NCBI GenBank assembly: GCA_023700825.1 | Contig: JAMPYE010000202.1 | Location: 1 to 7,494 of the forward strand | Source: Thermoanaerobaculia bacterium | GTDB lineage: Bacteria > Acidobacteriota > Thermoanaerobaculia > Gp7-AA8 | Length of the DNA: 7,494 bases | Direction of reading: 5' to 3' | Part shown: one piece after another, positions 1 through 5,268 of the stretch | How the letters are laid out: each line of letters begins with the position of its first letter | How positions within the stretch are numbered: the stretch's first letter is position 1 | Program-made: the position numbers and the translations under genes | The notes under the pieces: generated by a model | The model's input: the letters and a program-made list of their open reading frames with translations, nothing else | What the model was told of the DNA's origin: nothing | The model's database searches: none

Positions 1-147
1 CTTCGGGTCAACGCACGACCCTGACCAGCCTCACGGGCTCGCCTAACCACCATCCTTTGCCACACTTAGCCCTGCGTTCGCGCTCTGGCACGCGTCGTGG
101 AATCAACTGCCCGACTACCAACGCGAATCGAAGAGAGAGGGATCGAC
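1..147. other. Upstream region with no supported gene
   Basis: All three forward frames were read. Two hit stops within the first 45 bases. The third stays open but gives a low-complexity Arg/Pro/His-rich translation typical of a GC-rich shadow frame. A TTGCCA at 57-62 resembles a -35 box, but no acceptable -10 sits 16-18 bases downstream. The promoter of the following protease gene is presumably here, but I cannot place it. Confidence 0.5.
131..140 (+). promoter_or_regulatory. Ribosome binding site setting the protease start
   Basis: A purine-rich AAGAGAGAGG ends 7 bases before the ATG at 148. An in-frame ATG at 97 would add 17 residues in front of the hydrophobic signal segment and has no comparable Shine-Dalgarno sequence. 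This supports 148 as the start. Confidence 0.75.
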
Positions 148-1068
148 ATGAAGAGCTACGTTCGGATGTTCGTCGTCGTCATGGCCTGTACATTCGCGCT
201 TTCGGCGTTTGCGCAGGTGCAGCAGTTCCCGCGCAACCAGTGGACCGACTACACCCCCTTCGAATTCGAAGGCGGGACGTTCGAGAACCAGGAAGACTTC
301 ATCGCCAGCGGCCGTCGCTGTGCGAGCAACATCCAGCCGGCGGAGGCGGCGCTCATGGAGGAGGACTTCCAGGCGCGCATCATGGAGACCGGTCTTCCGG
401 AAGTCACCGGCGGCACGATCAACGTCTACTTCCACGTCATCCGCAAGGGAACGGGCGTGTCGAACGGCGACGTCACGACGACGATGATCAACAACCAGAT
501 CAACGTCCTGAAGAACGCCTACGCACCGTGGGGCTGGAACTTCAACCTCGTCAGCGTCGACCGGACGACGAACTCGAGCTGGTTCTCCGGCTGCTACGGC
601 AGCTACGAGATGTCGATGAAGAACGCCCTGCGCAAGGGAACGGCGAAGGACCTGAACATCTACACGTGCGCGCCGAGCGGCGGCACGCTCGGCTACGCGA
701 CCTTCCCCTCGAGCTACGCGAGCAACCCGAAGAAGGACGGCGTCGTAGTGCTCCACTCGTCGCTCCCCGGCGGCACCGCCGCTCCCTATAACCTCGGCGA
801 CACCGGGACGCACGAAGTCGGCCACTGGATGGGGCTCTATCACACGTTCCAGGGCGGCTGCACCGGCGGCGACTACGTGAGCGACACCCCGGCCGAGGCC
901 TCGCCCGCCTTCGGTTGCCCGACGGGACGCAACACCTGCAGCACCGCGGGCAACGATCCGATCACGAACTTCATGGACTATACCGACGACTCGTGCATGA
1001 ACAAGTTCACCGCGGGCCAGGACTCGCGAATGGACTCGCTCTACACCACCTACCGCTACAACAAGTAG
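148..1068 (+). CDS. Secreted pappalysin-family zinc metalloprotease (peptidase M43)
   Basis: This 306-residue protein is a predicted extracellular zinc endopeptidase of the metzincin clan. Residues 1-22 form a Sec signal peptide (charged start, hydrophobic core, AFA before Gln23). The zinc site is HEVGHWMGLYH at 222-232, giving His222, Glu223 (general base), His226 and His232. The Met-turn is NFMDY, with Met276 and Tyr278. Around these lie other M43 hallmarks: GGDYVSDTPAE (240-250), Cys238, Cys257, Cys264 and Cys283 spaced much like the two disulfides of ulilysin, and the closing FTAGQDSRM. Residues 23-88 look like a short propeptide with one cysteine, Cys58, in an RRC context that could act as a cysteine switch (inference). 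The protein ends soon after the catalytic domain, with no sorting or adhesion domain. It resembles the compact bacterial and fungal M43B enzymes more than large pappalysins. The substrate is unknown. It is probably monocistronic, since a strong terminator follows. Confidence 0.93.
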   Translation: MKSYVRMFVVVMACTFALSAFAQVQQFPRNQWTDYTPFEFEGGTFENQEDFIASGRRCASNIQPAEAALMEEDFQARIMETGLPEVTGGTINVYFHVIRKGTGVSNGDVTTTMINNQINVLKNAYAPWGWNFNLVSVDRTTNSSWFSGCYGSYEMSMKNALRKGTAKDLNIYTCAPSGGTLGYATFPSSYASNPKKDGVVVLHSSLPGGTAAPYNLGDTGTHEVGHWMGLYHTFQGGCTGGDYVSDTPAEASPAFGCPTGRNTCSTAGNDPITNFMDYTDDSCMNKFTAGQDSRMDSLYTTYRYNK

Positions 1069-1106
1069 GCGACACGATCTGACCGGGGCGCGTTTGCGCC
1101 ATACTG

Positions 1107-1134
1107 GAGCGGGCGTTTCGGCGCCCGCTCTTTT
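1107..1134 (+). terminator. Rho-independent terminator after the M43 protease gene
   Basis: GAGCGGGCG at 1107-1115 pairs perfectly with CGCCCGCTC at 1122-1130 (9 bp, almost all G-C) around the six-base loop TTTCGG. TTTT follows at 1131-1134. It starts 38 bases after the protease stop codon and lies 42 bases before the next start, so the two rightward genes are probably separate transcription units. The T tract is short, but the stem is very strong. Confidence 0.87.
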
Positions 1135-1140
1135 CATTAT

Positions 1141-1155
1141 CCGGTTTCACACCGG
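1141..1155 (+). other. Small inverted repeat in the leader of the PQQ-repeat gene
   Basis: CCGGT at 1141-1145 and ACCGG at 1151-1155 form a 5-bp inverted repeat around TTCAC. It lies between the terminator and the Shine-Dalgarno sequence at 1164-1170. It could be a leader hairpin or an operator half-site pair. With only five base pairs in a GC-rich genome it could also be chance. A CATTAT at 1135-1140 just upstream is a possible -10 element (4 of 6 consensus positions), but there is no clear -35. Confidence 0.3.
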
Positions 1156-1175
1156 CTCGGATCGAGGAGAACTGC

Positions 1176-1502
1176 ATGGCGAAGAAGACGGGGATCGTCT
1201 ACGTGGGTATCGGCAGTCACGTCGTCGCGCTCGACGCGGGGAGCGGCACTGAGATCTGGAAGCGGAAGCTGAAAGGATCGACGTTCGTGACACTTCACAT
1301 CGACGGCGACGCACTGCTCGCGGGAATCAACGGCGAGGTATTCTGCCTCGATGCGAAAACCGGCGAAGTGCGCTGGCACAACAAGCTCAAAGGCTACGGC
1401 ATGGGCTTCGTCACCTTCGGCACGACGAATGAAGTCTCCGCGGCCGCGGCAATCGCCGCGCAGCAGGCGGCGGCTGCCGCAGCGGTGATCGCGGCGACCT
1501 GA
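1176..1502 (+). CDS. Two-repeat PQQ-type beta-propeller mini-protein
   Basis: The protein has 108 residues and no signal peptide or membrane segment, so it is probably cytoplasmic. It holds two copies of the PQQ-type blade signature (small-xx-G-xx-V-x-LDA-x-(S/T)G-xx-x-W): VYVGIGSHVVALDAGSGTEI then Trp28 in the first, and LLAGINGEVFCLDAKTGEVR then Trp67 in the second. A GYGMGFVTFG linker follows, then an Ala/Gln-rich tail (89-108). The start is set by GAGGAGA at 1164-1170, five bases before the ATG. Full PQQ-type propellers need six to eight blades, so this could not close a ring alone. It may oligomerise, or serve as a small beta-sheet module. Nothing shows that it binds pyrroloquinoline quinone: the blade motif is shared with BamB-like and kinase-associated propellers. 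It lies 42 bases after a terminator and converges on a leftward glycosyltransferase gene. The exact function is unknown. Confidence 0.8.
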   Translation: MAKKTGIVYVGIGSHVVALDAGSGTEIWKRKLKGSTFVTLHIDGDALLAGINGEVFCLDAKTGEVRWHNKLKGYGMGFVTFGTTNEVSAAAAIAAQQAAAAAAVIAAT

Positions 1503-1548
1503 CGTTCCGGATGCTCACAGCACTGTTAGGCGCGTCCGCCCTCGAGGC

Positions 1549-3096
1549 TCATCGCTGCGACGCCGCGGCCGGCTCGACTGCGTATACGAACATCCGCTCG
1601 TCGGCGACGACCGACTCGGTGAATGCGCCGAGCAGCCGGATCCTCACGCCCGAGGTGATCCACCCCTCGACGACGAGTTGCTCGCGCCCGTCCGGGCCTC
1701 GCCGCACCGGAGGCACCGTGAGGACGAAGATCATGCGCTCGTTCGACGCCGCAACCCGCGCGGCGACTTCGCGGCTCCCCTGTTCGAGCGTCATCCCCTG
1801 CCCTCGCTGCGGATCCCAGCGGACGAACGTTCCCCACCCGCGTCGCTGCGGGTAGTAGATACCGTCGAGATCGAGCAGCGACGCGAGGCTCGCGACGACG
1901 AAATCGTCGGCGCCCGCCATCGGCACGCGATCGAGATCGTTCTCGCGCAGAAACTGCGCCGTCTCCTCGACCGCCGAGAACTTCGTGCCGAGCTCCTGGG
2001 CCCACGCGGTCATCCACCCGGCCACCCCGATCGCCATCAGCAGCACGACCGCCATCCTTCGCCGCCGAGTCAGCGGCTCCGCCGGCCCGCTCTGCGCGAG
2101 CCAGAGCGCCGCGACGAAGAGGATCACGACGTAGCTGCCGTGCCGCATGCCGACGAAGCCACCCTGATACGCGGCGAAGAGCACCCCGGCCGTCGCGACA
2201 CCCCAGCAGGCCAGCAACACGCGACTTCGCCAGAGCACCCAGGCAACCAGCGCGAGCCCGCCCAGCGCGAGGGCGGCGTCGACGGCGATCGACCTGCCCG
2301 TGACGAGATTGCTGTTCCACCAGTCGTAGCGGCTCGCGTCGGGGATCGGCACGAAGAGCGATGCGAGAAACGTCACCACCCGTTCGAGGCGCTCTGCCTC
2401 GAAAGCCAGCGTCGCCTTGCCGGCCGCGAACGGATTGTCGCTCCGCGGCAGCGTCTGGATCAGCGCCGTGACCGCCCCGAGGCCGCCGATCGCCAGCGAC
2501 CAGATCGTCCGCACCCTCGCATCCCCCTGCTCGCGCAGGTCGACGACGAGCAGCAGCAGGAAGAAGCCGGCCGCGATCACGCCGTAGAGCGACGGCGTGT
2601 GAGCCAGCAGTGTCAGCAGAACGCCGATCGCGACCGGATGCGCCGCCCGGCTCTTCCAAAGCGCGCAGAGCACGACGATGAAGAGCGTCCCGAGCGCGTA
2701 GACGCGGCTGATCACCGCGTACTCGTAGGCGAAGTAATAGCCGAAGACGACGAGGAGCCGCAGCGACAACGACCACGGCGCGTGTCGAAGCACGACCCAT
2801 GCGGCCGCCGTCGCGAACGCGAGATTCAGCAGCTGCATCGCAAGCGGATCGTGTGTGAATCGCGTGACGACCCAGAGAAGGAGATGCCAGAACCCCGGCG
2901 TCATGTCCCAGCGCAGGTTCTCGAATAGCGCGACCGGGCTCGCCGCGTCGCGAGCGAGCAGCCACGCATGGTGCTCGTCGCGCCACATCTCGTGGTTCGC
3001 GACGCCGATCCCCGCGAAGACGAGAAACGCCAGCACGCCGAGCGCCACCCGGACCCTGGCCGCGCGCCCATCCTCTGTCGGGGAGATCTCCGTCAT
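1549..3096 (-). CDS. GT-C-type polytopic membrane glycosyltransferase (ArnT/PMT-like fold)
   Basis: The protein has 515 residues. About eleven hydrophobic segments run from residue 14 to about 364, followed by a roughly 145-residue hydrophilic C-terminal domain. After the first helix, the first extracytoplasmic loop carries EMWRDEHHAWLLAR (36-49). The acidic pair Asp40-Glu41 there matches the catalytic or metal-binding loop acid of GT-C enzymes that use polyprenyl-phosphate sugars. A second conserved-looking stretch is FAYEYAVISRVYALG (122-136). The enzyme likely moves a sugar from a lipid carrier onto a glycan, lipid or protein outside the cytoplasmic membrane. Donor and acceptor cannot be read from sequence. 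The ATG at 3096 is preceded by GGTGAGG only two bases away, closer than ideal. It begins 72 bases after the stop of the second glycosyltransferase gene, with no terminator between, so the two are probably one operon. A generic label (glycosyltransferase family 39 or unclassified GT-C) is safest. Confidence 0.82.
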   Translation of the reverse strand: MTEISPTEDGRAARVRVALGVLAFLVFAGIGVANHEMWRDEHHAWLLARDAASPVALFENLRWDMTPGFWHLLLWVVTRFTHDPLAMQLLNLAFATAAAWVVLRHAPWSLSLRLLVVFGYYFAYEYAVISRVYALGTLFIVVLCALWKSRAAHPVAIGVLLTLLAHTPSLYGVIAAGFFLLLLVVDLREQGDARVRTIWSLAIGGLGAVTALIQTLPRSDNPFAAGKATLAFEAERLERVVTFLASLFVPIPDASRYDWWNSNLVTGRSIAVDAALALGGLALVAWVLWRSRVLLACWGVATAGVLFAAYQGGFVGMRHGSYVVILFVAALWLAQSGPAEPLTRRRRMAVVLLMAIGVAGWMTAWAQELGTKFSAVEETAQFLRENDLDRVPMAGADDFVVASLASLLDLDGIYYPQRRGWGTFVRWDPQRGQGMTLEQGSREVAARVAASNERMIFVLTVPPVRRGPDGREQLVVEGWITSGVRIRLLGAFTESVVADERMFVYAVEPAAASQR

Positions 3097-3168
3097 TCCC
3101 TCACCCTGTCACGACGCCGAAGCCTCTCACAGCGGCATCGGGAAAACCAACCCGCGCTCCGCCGACGA

Positions 3169-4431
3169 TCACTCGGCCACCTCGGTCACCGCGCCCATGG
3201 CGCGGAGTTCCCGCACCCCGAAGATGAGCAGCACGACCCAGCTGACGAACATCGGCAGCGTGAGCCACGCCCGCGGGCCGTTACGCGTGATCGTCGCGCC
3301 GAGCGACTGAGCGACGGGGCTCCACCAGAGATAGACGAGAGCCCCACCGAGGTCGCGCGCGAAACCGTAGAGCACGACGTAGGTCGCAGCCGACACCGCG
3401 TACGCGACGACGAGCGCGACCTTCCACCGCGTCGAGCCGGACAGGTAGCTCACCGCGAGCGGGGGGATGAACCAGAACGCGTACTGCGGGCCGAACCCGG
3501 GTCCGAGCGTGGGGATCGCGAGCAGAATCAGTCCTGCGAGCAGCACCATCTTCCGATCGCTCGCCTCCGTCCACGACCAGGCCTTGACGCATCCCCAGGC
3601 GAGAAGCGCCACGAGCGCGAGCGACGAGACCGCACTCAGGCCCGGGAGCCATCCAGACAGTCCCAGATTGGCCGCCAGCCCGGAGACACCGAAGCGTCCC
3701 GGCGCGGACGAGTATCGGATCACATTCGCGACGATCGCCCCCGGCGAGAGCACGAATAGGACGCCCATGCCGAGAGCCGCGGGACCGAGCAGCAAGGCCG
3801 CACCGACCGCGCGAGTGGCGCGCGTCGCGGCGCGCGCCCCGGGGAGAAGCAGTGGAGTGAGCGCGATCGGAATCGTCTTGGTGAGCACTCCGAGACCGAG
3901 GAAGAGACAGGCCAGAAGCCAGTCGGACGGCTCGCCGGAGCGATGGTAGGAGGAAAGCGCGAGCAGCGCCGCCATCACCCAGATCACGACGAGCGCGTCG
4001 AAGTTCCCATGCTGGCACGTGAGCAGGATCGTGATCGGGTTGAGCGCGAGTCCGGCGAGCAGCACCGATCTCGCGCTCCCGGCCGGGGCGAGCCTCCCGG
4101 CGAGGATCGCCACGAGCACGATCCCGACCGACTCAGCTGCGATCAGAAAGCCGCGCAGCACGTCGATGAACTGCATCGAACCGAGCTCCGCCAGGCGGCC
4201 AAGCACGAAGAGGCAGAGCATCCACAGCGGAGGCCAGTTGAGAAAGTTCGTCGTCGCGTACGGATTCGTTCCCGCGCGGAGCAGCTCCGCGACCTTCTGC
4301 CACGAACTGATGTCCCACGAGTAGGCGTACGAGGGGAGGATCACGATGAACTCGATCCGCGCGACCCACGCGACGAGCAGCACCGGCAGGATCGCGACGG
4401 TGAATCGGCGTGATGGCTCGGCTCCGGACAT
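3169..4431 (-). CDS. GT-C-type membrane glycosyltransferase (GT87/DUF2029-like)
   Basis: The protein has 420 residues and about ten to twelve membrane helices from residue 11 to the C-terminus. The first extracytoplasmic loop contains SYAYSWDISSWQ (34-45), with Asp40 as the probable catalytic acid, then AGTNPY (53-58) and NWPPLW (65-70). The D...G-x-x-PY...PP order is typical of GT87/DUF2029 and PIG-M-like mannosyltransferases. Further matches are QHGNFDAL (140-147) and LTKTIPIALTPLLL (183-196). It likely uses a polyprenyl-phosphate hexose, perhaps mannose or arabinose by family analogy, to extend a glycan outside the membrane. An in-frame TAA at 4446-4444 with no intervening GTG or TTG fixes the ATG at 4431. 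No Shine-Dalgarno sequence precedes it, and TAAGAT lies nine bases upstream, which suggests a leaderless mRNA. It is the first gene of the leftward pair, and the two probably act in one pathway. Confidence 0.83.
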   Translation of the reverse strand: MSGAEPSRRFTVAILPVLLVAWVARIEFIVILPSYAYSWDISSWQKVAELLRAGTNPYATTNFLNWPPLWMLCLFVLGRLAELGSMQFIDVLRGFLIAAESVGIVLVAILAGRLAPAGSARSVLLAGLALNPITILLTCQHGNFDALVVIWVMAALLALSSYHRSGEPSDWLLACLFLGLGVLTKTIPIALTPLLLPGARAATRATRAVGAALLLGPAALGMGVLFVLSPGAIVANVIRYSSAPGRFGVSGLAANLGLSGWLPGLSAVSSLALVALLAWGCVKAWSWTEASDRKMVLLAGLILLAIPTLGPGFGPQYAFWFIPPLAVSYLSGSTRWKVALVVAYAVSAATYVVLYGFARDLGGALVYLWWSPVAQSLGATITRNGPRAWLTLPMFVSWVVLLIFGVRELRAMGAVTEVAE

Positions 4432-4440
4432 CCGCGGTCG

Positions 4441-4446
4441 ATCTTA
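4441..4446 (-). promoter_or_regulatory. Candidate -10 box of the leftward glycosyltransferase operon
   Basis: Read leftward the hexamer is TAAGAT, matching TATAAT at four positions including the key first A and last T. It ends nine bases before the ATG at 4431, which would put the transcription start within a few bases of the start codon. No convincing -35 was found. This fits with the absence of a Shine-Dalgarno sequence. Confidence 0.35.
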
Positions 4447-4517
4447 GCCCAAGGCCACGCCGTTTCACTCACGCTTCGCCCTGGCCCGCCGACGCGACGA
4501 ACCCGCCGAAGCGCTGA

Positions 4518-4523
4518 TATCCT
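4518..4523 (+). promoter_or_regulatory. Candidate -10 box of the S51-like gene
   Basis: TATCCT matches TATAAT at four positions and ends nine bases before the ATG at 4533. An in-frame TGA at 4515-4517 rules out an upstream start, and no Shine-Dalgarno sequence lies between. The spacing equals that of the divergent partner gene, again suggesting a leaderless transcript. No -35 box is clear. Confidence 0.35.
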
Positions 4524-4532
4524 CGTGTTCGC

Positions 4533-5207
4533 ATGAAGAACCTACAGATCCCCGGAGAGCCGACGAGCGGCTGGCTGCTTCTGATGGGCGGCGGCGAGTT
4601 CTCGTTTGGCGAGACGCGCGAGTTCGACGAGTTCCTTCTCTCGAAGCTCCCCGCCGACAATCGCACGATCGCCTTCGTCCCCGTCGCCTCGGGCTCCAAC
4701 GAATACGCCGTCCATCTCGGCGCCTGGCTGCGCACCATCGACCCATCGGTCGACGTCGTCAACGTTCCGATCTACCGACCGCGCGACGCGCGACGCCTCA
4801 AGAACCTCGAGAGGCTCGAGTCCGCCGGGCTCGTGTACCTCGGCGCTGGAGTCACGAACAAAGTGATCGAGGCGCTCCGCGGCTCGCCTGTGGTCGAGTG
4901 CCTCGGGCGCGTGCTCGCCGCTGGCAAGACCGTTGCGGCGATCGGCGCGGCCGCGGCCGCGATGGGGGTCGCGACGCACGACATCGAGCGGCCCGGCAGC
5001 TGGCTCCCGGGACTCGGCCTCGTGCCGGGCACCGTCATCGAGACTGGCTTCGATCCGGCGGACGACACGCCGCTGCGCCGCCTCATGTCGCTCCCCGAGG
5101 CCCGGCTCGGCGTCGCGATTCCACGCAACGCGGCAGTCGCCGTGGCGCCCGACCGCTCCGCCACGATCCTCGGGGCCGGCCAGATCGCAGTCGTTCGTAA
5201 GGCCTGA
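4533..5207 (+). CDS. Peptidase S51/cyanophycinase-fold protein lacking catalytic residues
   Basis: The protein has 224 residues, close to peptidase E, with no signal peptide, so it is cytoplasmic. The fold order matches the S51/class I glutamine-amidotransferase-like family: a WLLLMGGGE first strand (14-22), IAFVPVASGS (46-55), LVYLGAGVTNKVIEAL (100-115), AGKTVAAIGAAAAAMG (130-145), the GLGLVPGTVIETGF hairpin (160-173), and a C-terminal strand ending LGAGQIAVV (213-221). Active S51 enzymes carry a Ser in a G-x-S-A-G elbow, a His in a DQHF-like segment and an acid after G-I/L-x-x. By eye alignment these positions are Gly138, Gly172 and Arg198, and the substrate-side GGGN/GGDQ loop is GAGV (104-107). 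The gene is intact and uses the same codons as its neighbours, so it looks like a pseudoenzyme rather than a decaying gene. It may bind a peptide, dipeptide or partner. The kinase gene starts 61 bases downstream on the same strand. Confidence 0.78.
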   Translation: MKNLQIPGEPTSGWLLLMGGGEFSFGETREFDEFLLSKLPADNRTIAFVPVASGSNEYAVHLGAWLRTIDPSVDVVNVPIYRPRDARRLKNLERLESAGLVYLGAGVTNKVIEALRGSPVVECLGRVLAAGKTVAAIGAAAAAMGVATHDIERPGSWLPGLGLVPGTVIETGFDPADDTPLRRLMSLPEARLGVAIPRNAAVAVAPDRSATILGAGQIAVVRKA

Positions 5208-5214
5208 CGCACTG

Positions 5215-5233
5215 CCCGGCGCCGCGCGCCGGG
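5215..5233 (+). other. Perfect GC hairpin between the S51-like and kinase genes
   Basis: CCCGGCGC at 5215-5222 pairs with GCGCCGGG at 5226-5233 around the loop CGC (8 bp, all G-C). It starts seven bases after the S51-like stop codon. No T-run follows (ACGACGACGAAAC), so it is not a standard intrinsic terminator. It could block 3' decay, weaken read-through into the kinase gene, or lower its expression relative to the upstream gene. Confidence 0.6.
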
Positions 5234-5268
5234 ACGACGACGAAACGGAGAGAAACGCCCGTGCTAGC

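Noticed and set aside
57..62. TTGCCA as a -35 element for the protease gene
   Set aside because: No -10-like hexamer appears at 16-18 bases spacing, and a single 5-of-6 hexamer match is expected by chance.
115..1137. Long minus-strand open frame opposite the M43 protease gene
   Set aside because: It is Arg/Val/Ala-rich with no recognisable motif, and it runs through the terminator hairpin. The plus strand has a signal peptide, zinc motif and Met-turn.
1503..1548. Possible bidirectional terminator in the 46-bp convergent gap
   Set aside because: Only a 4-bp GGCG/CGCC pairing at 1529-1540 is visible, without T-runs on either strand, so it is too weak to call.
1678..2928. Plus-strand open frame (416 codons) opposite the first glycosyltransferase gene
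   Set aside because: The Arg/Glu/His/Pro-rich translation is the usual antisense of a hydrophobic membrane protein. No domain or ribosome binding site supports it.
3097..3168. Promoter or terminator between the two leftward glycosyltransferase genes
   Set aside because: Apart from a weak GGG/CCC pairing near a short T stretch on the minus strand, nothing stands out. Co-transcription is the simpler reading.
4935..4964. Repeated GCGGCC tract as a possible slippage insertion that destroyed the S51 elbow
   Set aside because: The spacing from the preceding strand to the AAMG end matches active homologues by eye, so substitution explains the lost Ser better than insertion. The frame is intact.
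4933..5268. In-frame upstream extension of the kinase reading frame into the S51-like gene
   Set aside because: The added 112 residues are Arg/Ser/Pro-rich and lie out of frame over a recognisable S51-fold gene. A hairpin and clear start codons lie further down, so this is not a fusion.
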